Origin: G963677485 sp942492855 | Lineage (GTDB): Bacteria > Armatimonadota > HRBIN16 | Direction: 5' to 3' | DNA length: 64,000 nt | NCBI GenBank assembly: GCA_942492855.1 | Contig: OW818647.1 | Coordinates: 1,550,001 to 1,614,000, forward strand | In this document: in pieces, positions 15,772 through 23,321 of the stretch | Layout: each line of letters begins with the position of its first letter | How positions within the stretch are numbered: the stretch's first letter is position 1 | The notes under the pieces: model-generated | Databases searched by the model: none | What the model was told of the DNA's origin: nothing | Seen by the model: only the letters and a program-made list of their open reading frames with translations | Translations under genes and position numbers: made by a program

Positions 15772-16058
15772 CAGTCTATTACCCACAAATACTTGCAGAG
15801 CCAGTAGATCGCCGATTCCGCGACATAAATGTCAGTCTATTACCCACAAATATCTGCGGAGCCTGTAGACGCCGATTCCGCGACATAAATGTCTCGGCTA
15901 TTGAACACCAAGACTGCTGAAGCAGTCTTCATTAACGTTATTTGTGTCTGCAAGGAGCTCCGCAGCCCGGTTTAGCGGGCTTGTTGATCAATAGCCGAGA
16001 CATTTATGTCGCGGCACATGGTCGACACAATCCCAATCTGGATTTGTGGGGAATAGCC
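15772..16058. repeat. Palindromic element, copy A (with a 60-bp tandem duplication)
   Basis: Two direct copies of CAGTCTATTACCCACAAAT (15772 and 15832), each followed by a similar 40-base stretch ending CGCGACATAAATGT, form a 60-bp tandem duplication. Then comes a large stem: 15878-15904 pairs perfectly over 27 bases with 15988-16014. Inside are the hairpins AGACTGCTGAAGCAGTCT (15911-15928) and GCCCG-GTTTAG-CGGGC. A variant inverted end (ATTTGTGGGGAATAG) follows at 16041. This fills most of the gap 15370-16094. The remainder, 15420-15770, holds the palindrome CCAATCTCCCGATTGG and no gene. Confidence 0.75.
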
Positions 16059-16094
16059 ATGTGCTTTAGCGCGTGGTGGGGCAAGGATATATCG

Positions 16095-17429
16095 CTACTT
16101 TGCCAAAATCCGCAGCGAATCCACTGTGTCGCTGCCGGTGTGGGGGCTCAGCTCCAGCAGGAGGTCAAGCTTCGCTTGACTCTTCCTGGCGGAGCGGGTG
16201 ATGTACAGCTCCACATTTTTGGTGGTTTGCGGGTTGAGGCGGTGAGTTTTGTAGAATTTGTAACCGCCGTTCAATACATCGTGGGTGATATCTGTTCCAT
16301 CCAGCTTAAACTTGATCGTCCACTCTTTGGTAGAGCCAGCCGTATTGGCCTTCAACACCCCTGCGTAGTCACACCACGAGCTCAGGTTGGCGACGCTGAG
16401 GGTGTAATGGGCCGTCTTGCCAGCCGCCACACTCTGTGTCAGTGTAGCCTTGCCGAACACGCCTTTGCCGGTCGTCTTGCCCGAGTCCCCGTTCGCATAC
16501 AGGTCCAGAGTGTTGGAATCACCCTTGATATGCTTGATGAGGTAGTAGGCCATGCCGGTGGTCGAGTTATGCGGCGCGCCGTCCTTTTGCTCAGGAACCG
16601 CGTCGATCGACGTGGCATACTCAAAAACATCCCAGATATCGGGATCGGCGTCGTTGTCTTCATGCTCGCGGACGCAGTTGATACCCACATTAAGGTACAT
16701 CGCGGGCGTGTAGCTGGCCACACCTGCTCCGTATGGGCAGAGCATCAATACGGATTTCGTGCCCAGGCTGCGGGCAAACTTCACCATCGAATAGCTGCCT
16801 GATTTCATACCGCCCTGGTCCACCAACCAAAAACCCAGCGGGCCGTCAGTAGACACGCCATCGGCCTGCCTGACGTATGATCTATACAAGGAATTGGTAG
16901 AGACCCCGTTTTGGGCCTTGTTTTGAAAAATCGTGCCGCCGATACACCAGGGCCCGCTCTGCACAAAACAGAGCCTCGGTGCCTGTCCTGGCTTCAGTGC
17001 ATAGCTCTTCAGACCGTCCTGACGTTCTTTGCTCCAACCGTAGTTCAAACTGGTGTAGGGGATGTTGAATCCCGCTTTATGCAGTCTATCCACATAACCG
17101 CGCTCTTTTTCCATGCTGGAGTTCATGTCGGACTCGATGAAGGCGTTTTTGTGGGTAAAGAGCTTCCCATAGGCATCTAACGTGCTCTGGCTGTACATGC
17201 TGTCGAGTTCTATGAAGTTGATATAGAAGCCGTCTGCATTCTGCCTGACATACATCCATTGGTCGGGGTGGTTGATCTGGTCCATATGGTTGTCAGCCAC
17301 GCCAACGTATACCTCCACCCGCTGGGCCGACTTGGTGGTCTTCTGAGGCTGGGCATTCACGGAGCAGGGAAGGGTTGCCAGGATGGCCGCTGCGGCCACC
17401 AGTCGGATCAGTGGTATGTGTTGGTGCAA
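16095..17429 (-). CDS. Secreted protein of unknown function
   Basis: A 444-residue exported protein. The signal peptide is at residues 1-26 (LVAAAAILATLPCSVNA). Residues about 35-300 have features of a TIM-barrel-like fold (VEVYVGVADNH, ADGFYINFIEL, DGPLGFWLVDQGG, LMLCPYGAGVA), and the last 130 residues look like a beta-sandwich. No classical catalytic motif is clear. It could be a glycosidase-like or glycan-binding protein. TTG start with AGGAGA about 9 bases upstream. It sits between two palindromic repeat copies, and the nearest same-strand gene is the ABC operon. Confidence 0.7.
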   Translation of the reverse strand: MHQHIPLIRLVAAAAILATLPCSVNAQPQKTTKSAQRVEVYVGVADNHMDQINHPDQWMYVRQNADGFYINFIELDSMYSQSTLDAYGKLFTHKNAFIESDMNSSMEKERGYVDRLHKAGFNIPYTSLNYGWSKERQDGLKSYALKPGQAPRLCFVQSGPWCIGGTIFQNKAQNGVSTNSLYRSYVRQADGVSTDGPLGFWLVDQGGMKSGSYSMVKFARSLGTKSVLMLCPYGAGVASYTPAMYLNVGINCVREHEDNDADPDIWDVFEYATSIDAVPEQKDGAPHNSTTGMAYYLIKHIKGDSNTLDLYANGDSGKTTGKGVFGKATLTQSVAAGKTAHYTLSVANLSSWCDYAGVLKANTAGSTKEWTIKFKLDGTDITHDVLNGGYKFYKTHRLNPQTTKNVELYITRSARKSQAKLDLLLELSPHTGSDTVDSLRILAK

Positions 17430-17494
17430 GGTGGTTTTCTCCTAAATCATTCGAATATCTCAATAGGCCAAAAGCCTCATTCAATAGCCATATT

Positions 17495-17630
17495 GCCGCG
17501 ACATCAATGTCTCGGCTCTTGAAAAACAAGACTGCTGAAGCAGTCTAGATACGATTCCACCGTCAGCGCGACGTGCCCAGCCCGTTTCAACGGGCTTGAT
17601 GATCAATAGCCGAGACATTGATGTCGCGGC
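17495..17630. repeat. Palindromic element, copy B (compensatory variant)
   Basis: 28-base arms 17495-17522 and 17603-17630 (one mismatch) enclose AGACTGCTGAAGCAGTCT (17529-17546) and GCCCG-TTTCAA-CGGGC. The arms read GACATCAATGTC and GACATTGATGTC where copies A and C read GACATAAATGTC and GACATTTATGTC. The changed base is matched in both arms. It lies just before the end of the ABC operon. Confidence 0.78.
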
Positions 17631-17677
17631 AACGGATGTTGACAAATGACCGAGGTTCACAACCCATGCCAGCCCCA

Positions 17678-18460
17678 CTACCCGCTGTCGTCCTTGGGGC
17701 AGTACTCCCGCCGGCTGAAGACCAGCAGAGACACACCAATGCACACGGCCGCGGCTGTCCAGAGCACCCAGTGAGCGGTGCTGGCCGCTATCTCGGGACG
17801 GCCGAATTCCTGAAGCATCTGCATCACATCATTCCCGCTGCTCTCGACTTGCTCATGCGGTGCCAGGGCACGGAGGAAACTCATCAAAGAGACTTTCGAA
17901 AAGTTGCCGGGCATGTTAGGCACCCAGCTTTCCCAGCCGAAGGCGAAGAAGATGGCATACAGCAGTGGTCGGTTGACCGCAGCACCCAGCAAAAAGAACA
18001 GGCAGGTGTAGCTCAACGCACCGAGCATGAGCACGCCGGCATCGTGAAGGACAACCGGCTCATGAAACATACCCGTACCAAAACAGAGGCCGGCACACAG
18101 TAATAGACTCAGCAGCGCCACCAGCGTGGTCACCACCAGAGCCGATAGCAATCGCCAGATAGCGATGCGCCAGCGTGCCACTGGCCGTGTGAGCAGGTAG
18201 ACGATGGTCTTCCGCTCGATCTCTTGAGCCAGCGCGCCTGTTCCGGTGATCGCGGCGATCATCACCAGAACGAAGCCGAACACCAGTTGGTCGACCAGCC
18301 CATTGTAGAGTGCCTCGCCGCGACCGATGGGCATCTCTTTCACAGATAGTATGATCACCCCCAGCAGGGTTGGCGCCAGCGCAAACAACAGCAGAGCCGC
18401 CAGACGTTTGGCCCGGCAGAGGTCTTTCAAAGAGCTTAGGAACAACATGCGGTCTATCAT
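17678..18460 (-). CDS. ABC-2 type permease
   Basis: A 260-residue inner-membrane protein with about six transmembrane helices (for example LAALLLFALAPTLLGVIIL and LVVTTLVALLSLLLCAGL). It contains AQEIERKTIVYLLTRPVAR, the cytoplasmic coupling segment typical of NosY-like ABC-2 permeases. It is the last gene of a four-gene leftward operon and overlaps the ATPase before it by 4 bases (ATGA). It probably works with that ATPase. The substrate is unknown, and these transporters usually export drugs, peptides or lipids. Confidence 0.85.
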   Translation of the reverse strand: MIDRMLFLSSLKDLCRAKRLAALLLFALAPTLLGVIILSVKEMPIGRGEALYNGLVDQLVFGFVLVMIAAITGTGALAQEIERKTIVYLLTRPVARWRIAIWRLLSALVVTTLVALLSLLLCAGLCFGTGMFHEPVVLHDAGVLMLGALSYTCLFFLLGAAVNRPLLYAIFFAFGWESWVPNMPGNFSKVSLMSFLRALAPHEQVESSGNDVMQMLQEFGRPEIAASTAHWVLWTAAAVCIGVSLLVFSRREYCPKDDSG

Positions 18461-19380
18461 GAGCTTTTCACCAGGTAGTTAAACACCGCCTCAAGGTTGT
18501 TGTCGGGTGAGGAGACCTCATCCACCAGGAAGCCCTTCTCAATCACCATCTGCTGCAGCAGTGCATAGAACTCAGCGGGTGAGTCCACCTGCACCTCTAG
18601 CCAGCCCTGGTCGGTCTTGTCCAGTTGCACGTTCAACACATGCGGCCAGGTGATCAGTGCTGAGGCCAACTCACGAGGTTGGGTGCTTTGGATCAGTATC
18701 CGGTGCGGGTGGTTGTCGATCAGTTGGCGAAGCTGGCGCACATCGCCCTGGGCCAGCATACGGCCGCGGAACAGCAGCACGATGTTCTGTGTGAGCTGCT
18801 CCACCTCGTGCAGGATGTGGCTGGAGACCAGCACACACCGCCCTTCCGAGGCGTATCGCAGCATCAACTCGCAGATTTCGTGACGGCCGAGGGGGTCCAG
18901 GCCGTTCAAGGGCTCATCCAGCACGAGTATTCTGGGATTGTGCACAATCGCCTGAGCGATCTTCACGCGCTGTCGCATACCCTTGCTGTAGCCGCCGATG
19001 GCCCGATCAGCCGCTGCGGTGATCTTTACCTCGTCAAGTGCCCAGTCCACTTGTTCTTTCAGACGGTTTTGGGCGATGCCCGCCATCGAGGCCATCTGCC
19101 ACACGAACTCGCGGCCGTTCATCTCCTCGTATCCCTGCTCAAACTCCGGGCAGTAGCCCATCTGTGCATACACTTTGGGGTTGGCGAAGGGGTTCATACC
19201 ATCTACCCGCACGCTGCCGGTGGTGGGCCGGAGCTGGCCGGTGATCATTTTGATCATCGTGCTTTTGCCCGAGCCGTTCGGACCCAGCAGGGCGGTGATG
19301 CCGGCTTGAATGGTCAGGCTGATGTCGTTCGCGCCGATCACCTGCCCATACCATCGCGAGGCGTTCTTCAGTTCGATCAT
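18457..19380 (-). CDS. ABC transporter ATPase
   Basis: A 307-residue cytosolic ATPase. Walker A is GPNGSGKST, the signature is YSKGMRQRVKIAQ (replacing LSGGQ, as in many ABC-2 exporters), Walker B is ILVLDEPLNGLDP and the switch His is in VLVSSHIL. The last 90 residues are a regulatory extension common in this subfamily. It overlaps both neighbouring genes by 4 bases, showing tight coupling with one permease on each side. Confidence 0.93.
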   Translation of the reverse strand: MIELKNASRWYGQVIGANDISLTIQAGITALLGPNGSGKSTMIKMITGQLRPTTGSVRVDGMNPFANPKVYAQMGYCPEFEQGYEEMNGREFVWQMASMAGIAQNRLKEQVDWALDEVKITAAADRAIGGYSKGMRQRVKIAQAIVHNPRILVLDEPLNGLDPLGRHEICELMLRYASEGRCVLVSSHILHEVEQLTQNIVLLFRGRMLAQGDVRQLRQLIDNHPHRILIQSTQPRELASALITWPHVLNVQLDKTDQGWLEVQVDSPAEFYALLQQMVIEKGFLVDEVSSPDNNLEAVFNYLVKSS

Positions 19381-20330
19381 CCCTTCACCACCTCAACCGC
19401 CTTCACACGAATACGCGCGGCGACTATTCCGGCTGCGGCTAGCCCCAGGGCGATCAGCGACACATTCAGCAACGGCACCTTGCCCAACTGAGTGTTGCGA
19501 TGGCCTCGAGGACCCATCATGCCCAGCACATCCATGCGCAGATCACCTTTGACGCCGATTTGCATTGTGGTTTGGCTGATCCCGTTGATCACTCCCTGGA
19601 TGCTGTAGTATCCAATGCGGGATGAAAACTCAGGGTTGTTGCTGCGTGAGATTTGCGACATCATGAACGCACCCGTGTTGGTCAGCATGTATAGCGAAAC
19701 CAGAATGGCGCCGGCCATGCGCGCCGATTTAGCCCAGGCCGATATGCCCAGCAGCACGCTGGAGAAGAGCGCAGCCGGCACCGCGGCGCAGATGATGATT
19801 TGCGGCAACATCCAGGGATACGCCCCGCCGAATTTCTTCCACTCAAACCCCAGCCAGCAGTAGATGGCGATAATGAGCGCGGGCACAGCACTGGCCATAA
19901 ACACCGGCACGAACACCGACAGCCACTTGCCCAGCAGATACTGACCATGCGAGAGCGGCTTGCTGAGGTAAAGCAGCAGCGCGTTGGCCCGGTTGTCTGC
20001 GGCGATGCAGCCCGCACCGCTGATCAGCGCAATGATGAGCAGCCCCCAGCGCTGCATGTTGAACGCCCTCAGAAAGATGCTGGGAAAGGTGGTGGGGTCG
20101 GACAGCATGTTTCCAAATGGAATTTGTGACGCGCTGGCCTGCATATAGAAGAAAATACCGGTAAACAGCCAAGGTAGGCTGAACAGCAGCACGGTGACCC
20201 AATAAGCGGGTTTACGCATCGTCTGGCGCATCATGGTGCGGGCGATCACCCACCATTTTGGTGAGTGCAGGTTGCGGGGGCCGGAGTAGGGCCGGTAACC
20301 CATGTCGGTAATCTGGGCGTTTTGGCTCAC
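19377..20330 (-). CDS. ABC-2 type permease
   Basis: A 317-residue membrane protein with about six helices. The N-terminal cytosolic stretch contains MGYRPYSGPR, a motif often seen at the start of this permease type. ADNRANALLLYLSKPLSHGQYLLGKW is the coupling region. It overlaps both the upstream and downstream ATPase genes by 4 bases. The operon thus has two ATPases and two permeases, which may form one heteromeric exporter or two related ones. Confidence 0.87.
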   Translation of the reverse strand: MSQNAQITDMGYRPYSGPRNLHSPKWWVIARTMMRQTMRKPAYWVTVLLFSLPWLFTGIFFYMQASASQIPFGNMLSDPTTFPSIFLRAFNMQRWGLLIIALISGAGCIAADNRANALLLYLSKPLSHGQYLLGKWLSVFVPVFMASAVPALIIAIYCWLGFEWKKFGGAYPWMLPQIIICAAVPAALFSSVLLGISAWAKSARMAGAILVSLYMLTNTGAFMMSQISRSNNPEFSSRIGYYSIQGVINGISQTTMQIGVKGDLRMDVLGMMGPRGHRNTQLGKVPLLNVSLIALGLAAAGIVAARIRVKAVEVVKG

Positions 20331-21241
20331 TGCAGGGCCTCCATAAACACGTCTTCCAGGCTGCGGCGGGCAGGTATCACCTCACGCAGAACCAGTCCGG
20401 CCTGGTGGGCAGTCTGGTACAGCAGATGGCTGGCCTGCGCATCCGCCGGCACATCCAGCACAAAGCGGCCAATGCCTAACTCCTGCACAATACTCACGCC
20501 TGACTCTTTCCAGATATCCAGGATGGCGTCGTTGGTGCGGTCCAACTCCACACGGTATCTGGCGGCGACCTCACCGCGCAGCTCAGCGATGGTGCCCTGA
20601 GCGGTCAGTTTGCCGTTCTGCATCACCAGCACATAGTCGCACACGCGCTCCACATCGGGCAGAAGGTGCGAGCACAGCACCACATTCACCTGGAACTTGT
20701 GCCAGATGTCGTAGACCAGTTGCAGCATCTCTTCACGGCCTTTGGGGTCCAGACCGTTGGTGGGTTCATCCAGCAGCAGCATCTGGGGGCCATGCACCAG
20801 TGCCTGCGCCAGCTTCACGCGCTGCAGCATACCTGTACTATAGGTATCCACCATGCGGTAACGGGCATCGCCCAGACCGCAATACTCCAGCACTTCGTGT
20901 CCTCGGCGCAACGCCTGACTGGCGGGCATTCCGCACATCTCGCCGGCGTAGGCCACCAGTGCCAGTCCCGTCATGCCGGGGATGTGGCAGTCTTGTTCCG
21001 GCATCAGGCCGACTTTGGAGCGTATGTCCAGCGGGTTGCGGCGGCTGTTGACCCCCATCACCTCGGCCGTGCCGGATTTGGGCGTGAGGAAGCCCAGCAG
21101 GGTCTTCAGCAGAGTGGATTTGCCGGCGCCGTTAGGGCCCAGAAGGCCTACGCTGCCCTCGGGTACCTCCAAGCTGAGCGAATCCAGCGCGATCTTACTT
21201 CCATACGCCACGCAGAGTTCATGGGTAGAGATTAATGGCAT
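20327..21241 (-). CDS. ABC transporter ATPase
   Basis: A 304-residue ATPase, first gene of the exporter operon. Walker A is GPNGAGKST, the signature is YSTGMLQRVKLAQ, Walker B is MLLLDEPTNGLDP and the switch is VLCSHLLPD. The C-terminal extension (from about residue 215) resembles that of the second ATPase in the operon, suggesting an old duplication. On the minus strand GGTATAGTAAC (21274-21284) contains TATAGT as the likely -10, about 33 bases before the start. Confidence 0.92.
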   Translation of the reverse strand: MPLISTHELCVAYGSKIALDSLSLEVPEGSVGLLGPNGAGKSTLLKTLLGFLTPKSGTAEVMGVNSRRNPLDIRSKVGLMPEQDCHIPGMTGLALVAYAGEMCGMPASQALRRGHEVLEYCGLGDARYRMVDTYSTGMLQRVKLAQALVHGPQMLLLDEPTNGLDPKGREEMLQLVYDIWHKFQVNVVLCSHLLPDVERVCDYVLVMQNGKLTAQGTIAELRGEVAARYRVELDRTNDAILDIWKESGVSIVQELGIGRFVLDVPADAQASHLLYQTAHQAGLVLREVIPARRSLEDVFMEALQ

Positions 21242-21318
21242 CAGGGTGCATATCTCCCGTCATCATTCGATACGTTACTATACCAACATTCCACTCGATT
21301 TTGTGCCCGAAGTGTATG

Positions 21319-21347
21319 TTGATTTGGCCATAACCGGGCATTATACT
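21319..21347 (+). promoter_or_regulatory. Sigma-70-type promoter of the small His-rich protein
   Basis: TTGATT (21319-21324), a 17-base spacer, then TATACT (21342-21347). Transcription would start about 30 bases before the ATG. Confidence 0.6.
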
Positions 21348-21384
21348 GTTAGTATGCACCCAGGTGCTTAATGGAGGATATCAT

Positions 21385-21585
21385 ATGAAACCGCGGTTAC
21401 TGCATTTCTGGCTCTCAACAATGTTGGTACTGGCCCCTTTGGCGGCTTTCGCACAAGAGCACGACCATGAACATGAGGGGGAAACAGCCGCTCAAGGACC
21501 AAATGCAGTCATGATGCAGATGCTAGCACTGCCGATCATCATCGTGGTCGTGCTTGTGTTCAATGCCTTTCGTAAAAGGAAGTAG
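21385..21585 (+). CDS. Small exported membrane protein with a His/Glu patch
   Basis: A 66-residue protein. It has an N-terminal signal-like helix (FWLSTMLVLAPLAAFA), then the acidic histidine-rich segment EHDHEHEGE, then a second helix (MMQMLALPIIIVVVLVFNAF) and the basic end RKRK. The His/Glu patch, probably outside the membrane, may bind divalent metal. GGAGG lies 7 bases before ATG at 21385, and the gene has a good promoter. An in-frame upstream ATG/TTG would break the signal pattern. It is divergent from the ABC operon. No homologue recognised. Confidence 0.65.
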   Translation: MKPRLLHFWLSTMLVLAPLAAFAQEHDHEHEGETAAQGPNAVMMQMLALPIIIVVVLVFNAFRKRK

Positions 21586-21709
21586 GCCGTGTAGGACAGG
21601 TGTGATCTGCTAACGGGCCAGGATCACTCGCTATAACGCCAGGCACACAAAAACAGATCACCAGAGAGCTTTAATGACACCCCGCCATAAGTGCCTGCTA
21701 CCTTAACGG

Positions 21710-22081
21710 CAGTCTATTACCCACAAATATTGCATGACCAGTAGGTCACCGATTGCGCGACATAAATGTCTCGGCTATTGAACACCAAGACTGCTGAAGC
21801 AGTCTTCATGAACGTTATCTTTGTCGGCAAGGAGCTCCGCAGCCCGGTTTAGCGGGCTTGTAAGGAACTATCCGTAGGGGCGTCCCTTGTGGGCGCCCTA
21901 AACAATAATATTGAATAAACAACGTTTATGGCCACCACAAGGGTGGCCCCTACGGCCATATCAGTTACAGCCTGGGCTGCCGTGCAAGCTCGGGCGGATG
22001 CTTGTTGATCAGTAGCCGAGACATTTATGTCGCGGTACATGGTCGATACGATCACAATCTGGATTTGTGGGTAATAGGCTG
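21710..22081. repeat. Palindromic element, copy C, with a second element nested inside
   Basis: The ends are CAGTCTATTACCCACAAAT at 21710 and its inverted copy (one mismatch) at about 22063-22081. The inner arms are 21756-21781 and 22009-22035. It has the AGACTGCTGAAGCAGTCT hairpin at 21788-21805. Between the arms sits a further imperfect inverted repeat, CCGTAGGGGCG (about 21872-21897) with GGTGGCCCCTACGG (about 21931-21956), which copies A and B lack. No gene in 21586-22308. Confidence 0.75.
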
Positions 22082-22308
22082 ACCTTAACGGAGCCACTCG
22101 TGGTCAACCTGCTAATCCAACGGTACATATAATAGGTATATTTGAACTCGTATTCACAATAATTACTGTAAAATATCGTACTTTTATCGTGATCTGATGG
22201 TATACTTGAAACCACAATATGTGCTATTGGTAGCTTCATCTCAGTTCATTAGCGCATATTGGGACATAATATTCATAAACGCGTTCCAGTGAACAAGGAG
22301 AATCCGAG

Positions 22309-23082
22309 ATGAAATTACCTATGAAAGGTCATTTCCTAGCCATCGGCGTGCTATTTTTGATGTCGGTTGCTGCTTCTGCTGCACTAAATGAAGGCTTCGA
22401 AACAGGCTACGGTGAGGGAGTTACGCTTTCTGGTCAAAATGGCTGGATAGGCACCGCCTGGGGTGATATTGCCGTGACCAAAGCTGACGCTGGTCGGCTC
22501 CCTTCAGGGTTATGGGGGGTCATGGCCAACGACACTAACTCTGGTGCTAGAATTGCTCACGGTTTATCTACTACCATCGGTAACACTATCAAGATCAGTG
22601 GCGATGTCTTTGTCACTGCCGATGCAGCAGCCCGGATAGGGCTGTCAAATATGGCCGGGGTCGGCGCATTTTCGTATCCCTATTTCTGCGTCGAGCTCAA
22701 CACTGGTGCCAATGAGATGTGGGTGAGTTTCTTGGTATCTAATACCAACGGCGAATGGCAGCGCATCGGCGATTTTAAGTGGAACGACCTGGCTGCTGAT
22801 GAGTGGTACAGTGTGACCATGAGCTACATCCTGGGTGGTGACGCCACAGTTGATGTCAAACGCTATTGGACAGGAAACGAGACCCATCGCGTGGCTACTT
22901 CGGCAGAAATAGCCAATATACTATCGCCGACAGACATCACGTCTCTCGATGGGCTGTTTATCGAAGGATGGACAGGCTCACGCTTTGACAACATCAACGC
23001 CGTGCCGGAGCCAGCGTCCATGACACTCTTAGGGCTGGGCTCCTTAGGCCTTCTGCTGCGCAAAAGAGTGAAGAAGTCGTAA
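22309..23082 (+). CDS. Secreted PEP-CTERM protein
   Basis: A 257-residue exported protein. The signal peptide at residues 1-25 ends ASA. The mature part begins LNEGFETGYGEG, the start of a concanavalin-like or jelly-roll beta domain common in PEP-CTERM proteins. The C-terminus is VPEPASMTLLGLGSLGLLLRKR, a classic sorting signal. AAGGAG precedes the ATG. It is unrelated in its middle part to the PEP-CTERM protein at 14.7-15.4 kb, but the tails are alike. It is probably a surface or matrix component. Confidence 0.85.
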   Translation: MKLPMKGHFLAIGVLFLMSVAASAALNEGFETGYGEGVTLSGQNGWIGTAWGDIAVTKADAGRLPSGLWGVMANDTNSGARIAHGLSTTIGNTIKISGDVFVTADAAARIGLSNMAGVGAFSYPYFCVELNTGANEMWVSFLVSNTNGEWQRIGDFKWNDLAADEWYSVTMSYILGGDATVDVKRYWTGNETHRVATSAEIANILSPTDITSLDGLFIEGWTGSRFDNINAVPEPASMTLLGLGSLGLLLRKRVKKS

Positions 23083-23092
23083 CTCAAACCAA

Positions 23093-23118
23093 GGCGCAGG
23101 GTGTTCAACCCCTGCGCC
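23093..23118 (+). terminator. Hairpin after the PEP-CTERM gene
   Basis: GGCGCAGGG / CCCTGCGCC with an 8-base loop, 11 bases after the stop. It is followed by only a few T, so intrinsic termination is uncertain. Confidence 0.5.
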
Positions 23119-23321
23119 ACATTCGTTCAAAAGCCATATACCAGGCCTTCCTGGTGCGATTGGCTCCCTTGGGACGGGCAAATCTGTATGATTTGTCTAG
23201 GGTCTGATGCAAACACACTGTGCTGGTCATACGGTTATCATGAAGGCCATTTTTCCCTTAATGGCGGTTAGCGGGTACAATATATATAGAAACACAGATT
23301 ACCCTCCACCAAGGAAATTCA

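Noticed and set aside
21849..22239. Short open frames inside repeat copy C
   Set aside because: They translate palindromic repeat DNA, and similar peptides arise at every copy, so they are not genes.
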